Translations under genes and position numbers: made by a program | Shown here: in pieces, positions 13,101 to 23,386 of the stretch | How positions within the stretch are numbered: position 1 is the first letter of the stretch | How the letters are laid out: every line of letters starts with the position of its first letter | The notes under the pieces: model-generated | Told to the model about the DNA's origin: nothing | The model's input: only the letters and a program-made list of their open reading frames with translations | The model's database searches: none | Origin: Argopecten irradians | Lineage: Eukaryota > Mollusca > Bivalvia > Pectinida > Pectinidae | DNA length: 64,000 nt | NCBI RefSeq assembly: GCF_041381155.1 | Contig: NC_091147.1 | Location: forward strand, 11,216,030 to 11,280,029 | Direction: 5' to 3'

Positions 13101-16100
13101 GCAATTCTGTTTTTATTTAACGATTATTATTGAAATTGCGTACGTTTTTTGAATGTGTAACAGCTATAACAGGTAATAAACTCCGCCCTCATTTAGATTA
13201 TCGATGCTACTAAACTCCGCCCACAGTTTGACTGACGCTATTCCCGAGCCGATAAACGCGCATACGACTGGTTGGAACTATTCACGTGATTTGTGGTTTG
13301 AACGATCCGAAAGGCAATTCCGGACGCTTTAACGCATTTTACTGTACAAAAAGTCAATAATTGTTTTGTTATATGAAATGATTAAAGTTTTGCTATTTAA
13401 AATAATTTTTTAGCAAACACAGCGCAATGACTAATTTGACAAAAAGTCAAGAAAATCTTCATCCGTGTATCCTCAGTACAATGTAGGTACTTTTAGTACT
13501 TCTATTATGCTTTTTCATATTATAATCTTCGAATATACAGCTACATTTAACGTGTGTAAAATACCTTTCCTAATCCTACCACACTGTTGTCTGCCATGTT
13601 TGATTTGGCTATTGCCCGATGATCGGCAATGCTCTATTTTGATTGGTCAAAAATGTAGAAGAGACCGGGAATTCCATGTGTCTGTTTATAGCCAGGTTAC
13701 CGGATTTGCAATGTCAACCTCTGAACAGGTGTTCATCGGTCTCAGGTTGACATTGCATTTTGTCAAGACCTGTCCAAGCGGTCTAGACCAATCAGAAAAC
13801 GGCAAAACTCACAGCCATATAACAAACGGCTATGTCATGAATATCGTAAGACACCTGTGATTAATCAACGTCCTACTGTAACACTATGGTCATGTAAGTG
13901 ACGCCCTCCCATGTATGGCGGTGTGGTTGCGTGTATGTTGTGCGAGGTGCGTGTTTTCGGGAGACTGCGGTATAATCATGTTGTGTTCTTGTATCGTGGA
14001 ACTTTTGCCCTTTTGATAGTGGCTGAATATCACTGAGCATGCCGCCGAAGAACACCAAGCCAACACTACCCCACCCGGTCACATTATACTGACAACGGGC
14101 GAACCGACAGTCGCCCCACTCCCTTTTTGCTGAGCGCTAAGCAGGAGCAGAAACTACCACTTTTATAGACTTTGGTGTTCTCGGCCAGGGGACAGAACCC
14201 AGAGCCTTCCTCACAGGGGGCGAACGCATCACTCAAGGCCAAGAAGTGAGGCGGTGCCAAGGGAGGCATTAGGAAGGATAAAGTCCATTAGAGAAGAATA
14301 GAAAAGATAAGATCCTAAATTTAGTGCGCCATTAACGATCACGCAATAGGGTGCAGCAGGTACATTTCTAACGCCCTACCTGCAGTAATACACAATTGTG
14401 GACGTTACACGTAGGTTTCTGAACCTCATAATCTATTTATACGTGCATATTGTCTCGTTGGATGTTTCGGGACTACGTAAGTTGTGTCCTCTGAACGTGC
14501 CCCATAATCCCTGAAAGCATAAGAGACGAAATCTAAAGTTTTACTTATATTTCTATTTGTAGAAGTTATGTGATAAATAGAATCTTACAATCGTGACTAT
14601 GTGATAAATAATTTATCCTAAATGCTCGTGGCATATCAGATTATTGAACTCGTTTGATAACTTTCATATCACATAGTCGTTTATCTACAAATGGTTTTAA
14701 TATAGTGAGAGGAAGATACAGAAATACGGCCTTAAAATCAGAAAATATGTTCTTGATGATATGGAAGTCGACTTTCATCATATTCCTTATTAAATGTCAC
14801 AATTCTCTGAAATATGAAGTTTTTTAAAATTTATTTTCGTTTGGTCACTGTCCATATAACTTACGTATTGTGTCCAAAGCTGTCATGGCTACTAATCGAG
14901 AATTCCCGGATTTGCGCATTGCCGATACCACAGGTTTGATGGTGTCCTGGTAGAACGTTATGGTATTCCAGCCAAAGAGACTTGGCACAGTGCCAAGACA
15001 GGACATAATGACATCACATCCGCTAAAATGTTGGCTTAAATCATCTTCGCTGAATATGTCAACCTTTTCCACCTGATGAAAAACGGGTATAATCTAGATA
15101 TTAAAAGGATCAGTGTTTAGCGAATACATGATGACTTAGATAACAACTTCGTCTGATCCCCTGTTACCAATTTGATTAAAAACAGATCCTTATAACAACT
15201 CCATTCAATAGAGGATCTGACAACATCCCATATGGGGTTATGTTCGGATGACCTTTTTACCACGTGTTCTTCAGATCAAATTCATTTTCTTTACCACACT
15301 ATCTCAGTTGAAAACGTCATTTCGTCCCAGTATGCCTATACATTTAGCTTTGTTGTGCTCTTTGGGCGAGATTGCTACAAGCACGATAATAAGTCTCACA
15401 GCTTTTTCAAACTTATTCGTCCCTAGTCAAGATTCTGGCAGCAGCATTTTGATTGGCCATGTCCAAAGGTCATCGGAACGTGACCCCAAATGAGATGTTG
15501 TCAGATCAGATTGCCCTATTCCTACAGTGGAATCGAAAATGTCACGATAATACGCATCGTTACAGATTACATTTGTCGTTGTGCCCATATTTCGATTCAT
15601 CCATCAGAGTTATCATTCGTTTCAGTCAGACACCACTGACGGAGTGAATCGAATACTTAACTCTGATAGATGGGAAGGTCAAGATTAAACATCGTGAGTT
15701 TAATGTTGTCATAAATGCAAAGGAGGAAAAAAATATGTTATCATGTCCCTGTATAGTAGCCGTTCGATACACCTGAAGACTAGTAAGATTACTTTACATT
15801 TCAAATAAAATCTGTCAATTAGGCTAGCTTAAGTTTAACTACGCAATCATTTTAAATTATAATAAAAAGTATTTGGTAAGCTATCAATTCACATAATATA
15901 CTGTCTGAGGTTGTAAAGTACGTTGTTAGCTTTTTTCATTTTCTTCATGTTCCATATCCTGTCACAGCGATATAGTCTACGATGTGACACGTACGGTTAA
16001 CTGACGACAAGTATGGCCCATAGCTGTACACAGGTCACACATTTAGGTACATATATCTATAATATAAAATATTACACATCAGTGGACCTACCTTTAATTT

Positions 16101-16229
16101 AGGGTCGCTTATGTGCCCTAATTTGTCCGGGGTCCGCACCAATGCCTTGACCTCGTGACCTCTCTCCAGTGACTCCTGGACCAGCTGTAGGCCAGAGGGA
16201 CCTGTAGCACCGAGAATGGCAATCTTCAT
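10000..16229 (-). CDS. BLVRB: Biliverdin reductase B / flavin reductase-like NAD(P)-binding protein (4 exons)
   Basis: Coding sequence is complement(join(10000..10145, 11551..11715, 14865..15072, 16092..16229)), 218 codons plus stop, close to the usual length of about 206 for this family. All introns are GT-AG and every junction keeps frame (phases 0, 1, 1). The N-terminus MKIAILGATGPSG carries the Rossmann dinucleotide loop (Gly7, Gly10, Gly13), followed by the Rossmann-fold strand CDVIMSCLGT, the strand RLVAMTAL and the conserved loop VVKPPGLTD; the C-terminus has the family's RRDVAKFMLDC helix. Members are cytosolic NADPH-dependent reductases acting on flavins and biliverdin; the substrate here is inferred from family only. 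Introns hold a hAT-like MITE, a foldback complex and, directly behind exon 3, a tandem array made from the exon's own end. Confidence 0.85.
10617..10724. repeat. Perfect 54-bp tandem duplication
   Basis: Positions 10617-10670 and 10671-10724 are identical (ATGTGACTGATC... to ...GCAGTGACTTCAA). The duplication lies in intron 3 of the reductase gene. Perfect identity implies a recent event. Confidence 0.9.
11113..11593 (-). repeat. Exon-donor minisatellite at reductase exon 3
   Basis: Nine units sharing GGTCAGTCCCGGAGGTTT on the plus strand, starting at 11161, 11218, 11275, 11332, 11390, 11447, 11488, 11529 and 11570. The six farthest from the exon are spaced 57-58 bp, the three nearest 41 bp; the difference is a 16-bp block lost or gained next to the donor. 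Read on the minus strand, each unit is the end of exon 3 (CCGGGACTGACCGACC...AGTAGTG) plus, in nearly all, the donor GTAAGT. The plus-strand 143-codon frame here is an artefact of the repeat. Confidence 0.92.
11551..11715 (-). CDS. BLVRB: Reductase exon 3, with 3' end shared with a tandem array
   Basis: Starts after CTTCTCCAG and ends AGTAGTG|GTAAGT, 165 nt. The phase-1 join with exon 2 makes a proline codon. It encodes IFEWVIRPVIL and the conserved VVKPPGLTDQP. The last 40 or so bases, including the donor, are the first unit of the array at 11113-11593. Confidence 0.85.
11861..11929. mobile_element. Minimal hAT-like MITE (termini only)
   Basis: A 69-bp element with the terminal motif CAATCTGAT...ATCAGATTG and the inner GAACGGAGTGGTTATAAGG of the family seen at 27101-27498, but no internal part. 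Flanks TTTATTGC (11852-11859) and TTTATTGT (11930-11937) fit an 8-bp target duplication with one change. It lies in reductase intron 2. Confidence 0.6.
12071..12175. mobile_element. 105-bp near-perfect palindromic MITE with TA flanks
   Basis: The arms GGTTAATACGAGGAATTG... and ...CAATTCCTCGTATTAACC pair almost throughout, around a GGCCGAAGGCC centre. TA lies on both sides (12069-12070, 12176-12177); removing the insert plus one TA restores the TTTTTGTACAGTGAA seen in the other arm of the host element, so the insertion site can be read exactly. Confidence 0.75.
12513..12856. mobile_element. MITE with AGGCCAAAAA termini
   Basis: Left end AGGCCAAAAAATATGTCT; right end, reverse-complemented, AGGCCAAAAACAAAACATGTCT. 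Inner GGGTCGG phrases follow. Non-coding, about 344 bp, inserted in the larger TIR element. Confidence 0.6.
13440..13870. repeat. Non-coding block with internal inverted repeat
   Basis: GCAATGTCAACCT at about 13709 is mirrored by AGGTTGACATTGC at about 13744, giving a hairpin of some 13 bp. The plus frame of 131 codons has no recognisable domain. Possibly part of another foldback element in reductase intron 2. Confidence 0.35.
13880..14385 (+). repeat. SINE/MITE-like repeat family A, copy 1
   Basis: One of at least six copies in the window (also 19.9, 20.7, 21.9, 22.8 and 28.3 kb). Shared landmarks are GGTCATGTAAG, GGAGACTGCGGTATA, a CACCAAGC(A)ACAC stretch, CGGTCACATTATACTGACAA, GCTAAGCAGGAGCAGAAACT, GGGGACAGAACCCAGAGCC and TTAGTCGCCTTTTACGATCA. 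Non-coding. The GTTAAAT(A)ATCAAACAAACA-like tail in other copies fits a retroposed element, but I cannot assign a superfamily. Confidence 0.7.
14865..15072 (-). CDS. BLVRB: Reductase exon 2
   Basis: Starts after TTTTTCATCAG with GTG GAA AAG (Val-Glu-Lys) and ends ACAATAC|GTAAGT, phase 1, 208 nt. It encodes Rossmann strands including VIMSCLGTV and RLVAMTALDT. Confidence 0.85.
15169..15510. mobile_element. hAT-like MITE, copy 1 (right end shortened)
   Basis: Shows the family's inner inverted repeat: GGATCTGACAACATCCCAT on the left, GAGATGTTGTCAGATC on the right, and an AAGGTCATC motif on each side. The outer right terminus is missing. It lies in reductase intron 1. Confidence 0.65.
16092..16229 (-). 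CDS. BLVRB: Reductase exon 1
   Basis: 46 codons from the ATG at 16229. It holds GATGPSG, the dinucleotide-binding loop. It ends AAATTAAAG|GTAGGT (phase 0), before frame closes inside the intron. Confidence 0.85.
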
Positions 16230-17234
16230 ATTATCCAGCTGGAACTCAATGGCCGTCCAGTCCTGTGCACTTGGTCAGTGTATCAAATATATCTGACCAG
16301 TATGTTATCAGTAATGTAATGATTTCATACCGTTTCCACTTGAATAGTATTGAAGACACAAATACAGTAAATACAGTTAATCTGTCACAACCACGCCACC
16401 TATTAGCGGCTCACAATACAGAGAAAACACTTTCTCCCTAAAATTCCTACCCATCAAACGAGTGAAATTATATTTGTGAAGGCAGTGTACACATGTGTAG
16501 CGTTATCACAAGCCGTCTTAGCCGTATCTGGCAGACTAGTCTTAAACTGACAAGTACACAATACAGTCTTTATCACGCGTGCACATATGTTCTACACGAC
16601 CGGTGAGGAATCTAAAGAGATGCACGTAAACGTCATATCGATTCTGTGTACATGTATATAATGTTGGGAAAGGTGTGCGAGTTGTCGCCCTCCAAACACA
16701 GCTGTTTGCTGTGAAACCGAAACATAAGATAAATAGCAAAAGCTCACATAGACCGAGCATCTAAAATGACTATAATATGTCCAAATAGTCAGACCACATC
16801 TGGAGTTCTGTTTCTCCCTATGTGACCCACACCAATTTAATCAAATCACACAAATTAGGGGGGGGGGGGGACACAACACACTGAACAGCACACTTCACAA
16901 CAAGCATTGTATTCCACATTTATACAAGTTCACACAAGGACATGATAGAAAACCTCAACTGGATCCCACTACAAACACACAGTACAAGAACATGATTAAT
17001 ATTATTCTATAAAAGCATACATCATCATGTGGCAATAGCCATATTATACATTTCACAGACTATACGATCAGTAAATCACATTTATCTACACATATCTGCC
17101 ACCAATAATGAAAGCATATGATCAGCTATACGTAGTAGTTGACAATAGCACAATTTTCGGATTTGAATTCGTGATACATAATTGTATAAATCAGAAACAA
17201 ATCAATCTGTTTAGTTGTATGAAACAAATGTTCC
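16230..17234. other. Upstream flank of the reductase gene
   Basis: Contains the reductase promoter by position, but no TATA box or clear element is evident on the minus strand. A run of 13 G lies at about 16858-16870. No gene seen. Confidence 0.35.
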
Positions 17235-17626
17235 TTAAGGATGTATTCATCTGAGCTTTCAGACCCGTTTGAGTCTCGTTTCGACATAGATCAAAAAAGT
17301 TATGAGATTTTCAAATAAAATCTATCAATATCTGTATCAAGTTGTCAGTTACAAATTTTGTCAAAAAATTACATCTATATTCTTAGCAGATTTTTATACG
17401 GGGATTTTAAGAAATCAGCACATTTGGCGGCCATTTTGAAAATGTGCATTTTTTAAACCATTTTTTGCTTAAATTATTTTTTACTGAAATCATCACTGCG
17501 CCAGAATTTCAAACACCTCATTTGGAAATTATGAATTTAATCTCTGGTTTTTCCATAGTATGAGCTCCTATTTCCAAAAATCTATATTAGGAAAAAATAG
17601 ATTTATACAAGAAATTACATCCTTAA
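17235..17626. mobile_element. MITE with TTAAGGATGTA termini
   Basis: Ends are TTAAGGATGTA (17235) and TACATCCTTAA (17626), about 392 bp apart. The TTAA at both ends fits a piggyBac-type TTAA target duplication with GGATGTA as the inverted terminus; the superfamily is inferred. No coding capacity. Confidence 0.6.
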
Positions 17627-19150
17627 AGACGTTCATCTAATTTCCTAAGAAAGATAATTATACACTTATTCAAAGGAACCTTGTATGGGTACTCGTAATT
17701 ACTTATTATTCTATGAAAACACATTATTTTGAGAGTAAATGATCATGTGATAGTCAAATCAGTAAATGAATTTGTAAACTGGTTTTTGGTCTTGACGTTT
17801 ACTGTGCATTATCTTTGATATGGTCTATTTTGAAGATAAATATAATGCAAAAATCTATTTCCACATGGCAAAAGATAATCTATATTAGATATGTTTCTAA
17901 TGATAATAACAGAATATTTTAACATCCTTTCAACATACATTCATGCTAGACATATAATACACATCAAATCAGAACTTTGTTTTGAAATAAGCTCTAAATA
18001 TTACTATCCCATGCTATTTTAAACGGGCAACTAATTCTTAAGTACCTGATGAACATCGTACTACGATAATGTATACATAATGCTATTTCTTCATTACTCT
18101 ACATTTTCATGTTTACATTATAAAGATGATATTATAAACATACATCCTTTTTGTAACTTTCATTCGACATAAACATATTTTAAACAAGCTTCTCGATATC
18201 TCTATCTAACATGTAACTAACCAAAATAAAATGAAGTGTCGATGTCATCTTCCATACAACAAGAGACTCGAGAGGCTTTATCATTAAACAGGAAATACTA
18301 CAAAGAGAATAGCACTACTGATCAATGTTTACTTATGTTATATAAGATTATAAAGACAAATAACTACGTTCTTCAAACAAAATAAGTAGCAAAATAATTA
18401 CTAAATTGTAACACATATTTCAGTTATGTGGAATAAAACCAATTGTCATATAGAAATGATTTAATCGCGTTTTAGCGATACAGTGCCCTAGGTAGCGACA
18501 ACTTCTATACATCTTTTTATAGGATCCTAAATGAACAATGTCAACCTAAAGATATATAGAATGACCAGCTGCCTATCAAGACCATTTTGCTTCTGTCTTC
18601 GAGTGGATGTAAAGTTGACTGATGGTAGCAGATTCCCTCCACATATGTGCGCTTTAACAGCCTTATAAGTGATCGTTCGCCACATGTGTATCTGACGTCC
18701 TCTAACATACTTACAAACTTTATTTACGGCCCTGTCCAATAAATCCTAACGATGCCACTTTACTACTGTCTATGTATATAAAACCACCAGACACCTATGA
18801 TGATGAACTAAAGCAAGTAAGCATGGTGACATTACGTGTAGACATGACTAAATGGATTTGCTTGACGTTAATAATTCTGTGATCATTTTGATACGAGAAT
18901 CAACAGAACTAATTAAGGATTTCAGAGTCAGCCGTCAAAATGTAACTTTTGCCATGAAACCGGAACACTATCATTTTATTTTCCCTGCCTTAAAGAAACA
19001 CCTAGAAATCTAAAATATCTTAACATTATTGCTTTTAAGCAAACAAAATGAAAAACATTATCTTATAGATTATAGGTACCAAACAATTCTAAAACTCTAA
19101 ATTCTAACACAAATAAACATAAAAATTGTTTATACATTGTTAACACATCT
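17627..19150. other. AT-rich intergenic region, nothing recognised
   Basis: Short frames only, no family match, no clear repeat structure. Confidence 0.35.
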
Positions 19151-19155
19151 ACCTA

Positions 19156-19290
19156 TTGATGTGGCGCAGTGGTAAAAGGCGCAACTATGTTTGGCTAGGC
19201 AATTGGGTGCCGTAGATCGCGAGTTCGAGGCCCGGATAGGGTTGTTAGGGTTGTTAGATTTTTATTAAGTCTAAAACACTATATTAAGTG
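19156..19290 (+). repeat. tRNA-derived SINE head
   Basis: GTGGCGCAGTGGTAAAAGGC resembles a polymerase III A box and GCGAGTTCGAGGCCC a B box, about 50 bases apart. The arms do not fold into a complete tRNA, so a SINE or tRNA pseudogene is more likely than a working tRNA. Confidence 0.55.
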
Positions 19291-19398
19291 GTCCATGAAC
19301 CTAAACGGTCATCTGACAATTGATACAATACGTAGACGTATGCAATGTACATGTAGTAGAAAACAAACAATATAAAAGATCAAATCGGCTGAAATTAA

Positions 19399-19473
19399 GA
19401 CTTTGACCTACGTGATATCAGAAACTACTAAAGAGTTCGAGATATTTTTTCTGATATCACGTAGGTCAAAGTC
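19399..19473. repeat. Perfect 26-bp inverted repeat with 23-base loop
   Basis: GACTTTGACCTACGTGATAT... (19399-19424) is the exact reverse complement of 19448-19473. It could be a small foldback element or the stem of a hairpin RNA; no wider element boundary is visible. Confidence 0.85.
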
Positions 19474-19884
19474 ATTAAATTGAAATTAAATTTAAAAGTG
19501 TCCCATCCTGCATGCTACATACCCAATATTTGAATAGTGTAAGCCTTAAATTAAACTTACCGAGAGTCGGATGACTACCTAAACACCTGAAATAATTTTT
19601 ACAAAATTACTTTTAAACATATAAAATTAAAAAAAGGCCCAGAGGACCTGTATCGTTCACATTATTTGTTATGCCAATTTCTGAATAATGGTTAATGGTT
19701 TTTCAAGTATTGAAATGATTTACCTTTAATTTCCTAATTTTGGCCCCACTACTCCTTTCCCCAGGAAGTGAAAGACCAACCATACAAACTTTGTTGCCCT
19801 ATTAAACATAAATAAATTGTAATTTTAGCAGTTTTGTTCTTGCTATTTGTTTTGTTTTTGTTTGACTTTATTTACTCCTATTAA

Positions 19885-20345
19885 CACGATGGTCATGTAA
19901 GGACGTGCCTGCCCAAATTCTGTGTGGTTTCGTGTATGTTGTGCAGGTGAGATTACAGGGAGAACTGCTGGGATTTAACGTGATTTTGTGTCCTTCTTGT
20001 ATAGGTAGAAACTGTTCTGCATTTTATTGTGCTATAATCACTGGAAGCATGCCCCGAAGACACCAAGCAACACACCCCACCCGGTTCACATTAATACTGA
20101 CAACGGCGAACCCAGTCGTTCCCACCCTGTACTGCGTAACCAGCTAAGCAGGACAGCAGAAACTACCTCACTTTTATAGACTTTGGTGTGTGTCTCGGCC
20201 AGGGGACAGAAACCCAGAGCCTTTCCTCACACCGGGGCGAACGCTTCACTCAAGGCCAAAAAGTGAGGCGGTGCCAAGTAGCATTAGGAAGATAAAGTCA
20301 AGTTTAGGAAAAAATATAAAGAATCCTAAGTTTTAGGTCCGGAAT
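19885..20345 (+). repeat. Repeat family A, copy 2
   Basis: Carries the family's GGTCATGTAAGGACG head, CACCAAGCAACACACCCCAC block and GGGGACAGAAACCCAGAGCC block in the same order as copy 1, with many small insertions. Non-coding. Confidence 0.7.
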
Positions 20346-20747
20346 CATTCAGTTGAGCGAAAACAAATTGGTCATAATGAACTACAAATTCGGTCATAAT
20401 GACAATGTAGTTAAACATTTGTTCATATTTTAACACATTAAAAAATTAAATGTTTTTACTGAATTTGTTTCCCTAATCACACCGATTTGATATACAGATT
20501 GATGTTTAACTCTTCATGAGGATGTTGACTGGATTTGTTTCAGATGTTTAGGCCTTCATGCTAGGGTCACATAGGCTGGGTGGCGAGGATAAATCAATAT
20601 TCAATAAATAGCATCAACTAATCATCTTCAGGTGTTGTTAATCTCATATTTAAAGCAGGTTTTTCTTTCAGTTAATTTAGTTTTTTCATGAAAGAATCTC
20701 AAGCAACACATGCATACACTGCAAGCAAAATGTTGTATATGCTGACC

Positions 20748-21215
20748 CTATTGCATCTTATCGTGAAAGGCGACTAAATCTAAGATCTTTTCTTACTTCT
20801 TTGTTTGTTTGATTAAATTAACGTCAAATTACAGCCATGGTCATGGAAGGACGGTCTCTCATATATGTGATGAGTTGCATGCATGGGGTGTAGTTGTATG
20901 TTTTGGGAGACTGCGGTATATTCGTGTTATGTCTTCTTGCATGGTGGAGCTTTTGCCCTTTTTATCGTGTTATATCATTTAAGTCGCCGTGAAAGGAAGG
21001 CTCTGGGATCACACCACAGTCTCTAAAAGTGATAGTTTCTCCCCTGCTTAACGCTGGTTCGCCCGTTTTCAGTATAATGTAACCGGTTGGGTGTGCTGCT
21101 TGGTGTCTTTTGTGACATATGCCAGTGATAGAGCACTATAAAAAGCGCAAGTGTTTCTACTGTAACCACAGTCTCCCAGAACACGTACCTCGCACTTCAC
21201 ACACGCAATCCATGG
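20748..21215. repeat. Repeat family A, rearranged copy 3
   Basis: Starts with an inverted terminal piece (CCTATTGCATCTTATCGTGAAAGG...) and continues with a plus-oriented head (GCCATGGTCATGGAAGGACGG) and inverted middle parts, so two copies have been joined or one was internally inverted. Confidence 0.55.
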
Positions 21216-21246
21216 ACATACACGAGAGGCCGTTCTTGAAAGTATC

Positions 21247-21327
21247 ATCACAGGAGTTTGACGTATATAGGGTTATTTTTTATATATGTATACTTTATAT
21301 TATTGACAGAACGTCAAACTCCTGTGG
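21247..21327. repeat. Short inverted repeat, CACAGGAGTTTGACGT arms
   Basis: CACAGGAGTTTGACGT (about 21249) is mirrored by ACGTCAAACTCCTGTG (about 21312), with an AT-rich loop of about 47 bases between. Probably a small foldback element. Confidence 0.7.
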
Positions 21328-21887
21328 TATCATAAACCAAAGCAAACCAAGTTAAGCCCGATACACCACTGCACGTAAAGGCGACTAAATCTGGGGTCGT
21401 AATCCTCGTGGCTATTTCACGATTTGATATATCTTCAAATCAATATGTTCTGCATAATTACTTCCTATGGTCAAATGGGCTGGTTGACTGGGGACCGAGT
21501 CGTAATCAATTAATGTTATCGTCTGTCAACTTACCATCTTCTGGTTTTCCCTCATGTTATATAGCAGGTTTGTAATTTAGTCATGTTTGTTTCATGAGAT
21601 AAACTCAAACACAACCAACACTCAATGATTTATTTTCATTTTTAGTTGTTTGAGACCCCCAGAAAATCTAGAAGCAAAATCCTGGCTGGCATTGCTTGCG
21701 TTTTGGAAAGGTTTACTTAGATGAAACTTTAGGTATCTGATGCAATTTTGGAGGCAATTTGTATGGAAAAGACATTTTTGTTTGTTTTGTATGATTCATG
21801 AGTATAATCAATTACTCAAGAAAATATCGACTCAAAAAAATAGGCATCCTGCAGGTAGCCATTTTGACGTCGTTAGAATTGGTACCC

Positions 21888-22372
21888 GCTGCCCCTTTGC
21901 CCCTATTGCATGATCGTAAAAGGCGACTAAATTTAGGATCTTATCTTTTCTCATTCTTCCTAACTGACTTTATCTTTCCTAATGCCTCCCTGGCACGTTT
22001 CCCCCTCACTTTGGCCCTTGAGTTGAGCGTTTGCCCCTGTGAGGAAGGCTCTGGTTCTGTCCCCTGAGCCGAGACACACCAAGAGTCTATAAAAGTGTGT
22101 AGTTTCTGCTCCTGCTTAGCGTTCAGCATACAGGGTGAGTGGGACGACTTGGTTCGCCCGTTGTCAGTATAAATGTGACCGGGTGAGGTGTGTTGCTTGG
22201 TGTCTTCGGCAGGCATGCTTCAGTGATATAGCACTATAAAAAGGGCAATAGTTCCACTATACAAGAAGACACAACATGAATATAACGCAGTCTCCCGAAA
22301 CACTCACCTCGCACAACATACACACAACACACCGCATACATGGGAGGCCGTCCTTACATGACCATAGCTGTT
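21888..22372 (-). repeat. Repeat family A, copy 4
   Basis: Reverse orientation; full layout from CCCCTATTGCATGATCGT to GGAGGCCGTCCTTACATGAC, then an A-rich tail with CAAC/CAAAC phrases, as expected for a retroposed copy. Confidence 0.75.
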
Positions 22373-22807
22373 TAAAGAGCATTAAATAATCAACCTAAAA
22401 ACAAACAAATTATTTTATAGTTATAACTAGGATTCGGATTCTATTTCACAAGAGCCAATGCTAATTTCATAGAAATTCTCACTGACAAATTAGACTGTAT
22501 GTGAAGAAGGAAAGTTCATATTTCCTCCGTTCAAATATTTTCCTATGTTTAAGATTCCATTTTAACAAGTGTTAGGTCATTGTTGAAACTGTCAGGAACA
22601 CTGGGAGAGTTTGACAGACATTATTTTCAGCCAGTTTGTTTCGGCACGTTGTAGGAATTCGGTTTTGAACCGAGAAACCTCTCTCAGGTCTTGCTGTATG
22701 AACACTAGTTGTCAAAGCCAGTCTAGCCAAGAAAAAGAGATTTGGAAAGTCATCTTTGTGATGTGTGTATATAGATGCCCAGCATATATGGCGTTAGAAT
22801 TGTACAT

Positions 22808-23262
22808 GCTGCCCCTATTGCATGGTCGTAAAAGGCGACTAAATTTAGGATCTTAGCATCTTTCTTCCAAAATTACTTTATTCTTCCTAACGTCTCCCTT
22901 GACACCACCATGCTTTTGCCCTTTGGTTGAACGCTCACCCCTGTGAGGAAGGCTCTGGTTCTGTCCCCTTGCCGAGACAAACCAAAGTCTATAAAAGTGG
23001 TAGTTTCTGCTCCTACTTAGCGTTCTGCATACAGGGAGAGGAACGGACTGGTTCGTCCGTTGTCAGTATAAAGTGACCGGGTGTGGTGTGTTGCTTGGTG
23101 TCTTCGGCGGCATGCTTCAGTGATACAGCACTATAAAAAGGGCAACAGTTCCACTATACAAGAAGACACAACATGAATATACAGCAGTTCTCCCAAAACA
23201 CACACCTCGCACTTCACACACGTTAAACGCTACACACATGGGAGGCCGTCCGTACATGACCA
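22808..23262 (-). repeat. Repeat family A, copy 5
   Basis: Same order and orientation as copy 4, beginning at CCCCTATTGCATGGTCGT and ending near GGAGGCCGTCCGTACATGAC with a following ATCAAACAAACA tail. Non-coding. Confidence 0.75.
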
Positions 23263-23386
23263 TAGCTATTAGTAGGACGTTAAATTAATCAAACAAACAA
23301 TATGTGTGTATAGAAGATGCCAAAGTTTCCACATTCCGGCCCCCTAGGATAACATTCAGTCATAACAACTTGCTTGGCAAGATATT

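Larger units (their letters stand above)
12059..13356. mobile_element. Long TIR element carrying two nested insertions
   Basis: Outer ends are inverted repeats: TGACTTTTTGTA at 12059-12070 and TACAAAAAGTCA at 13345-13356, with further matches inside (left CTGCGTTCAAGCGTCCGGA; right, reverse-complemented, TGCGTTAAAGCGTCCGGA). The left arm is interrupted by the palindrome at 12071-12175, and the body carries the MITE at 12513-12856. No transposase frame. It lies in reductase intron 2. Confidence 0.65.

Noticed and set aside
13465-13860. 131-codon plus-strand frame
   Set aside because: It lies in a repeat-rich reductase intron, contains an internal inverted repeat and has no recognisable domain.
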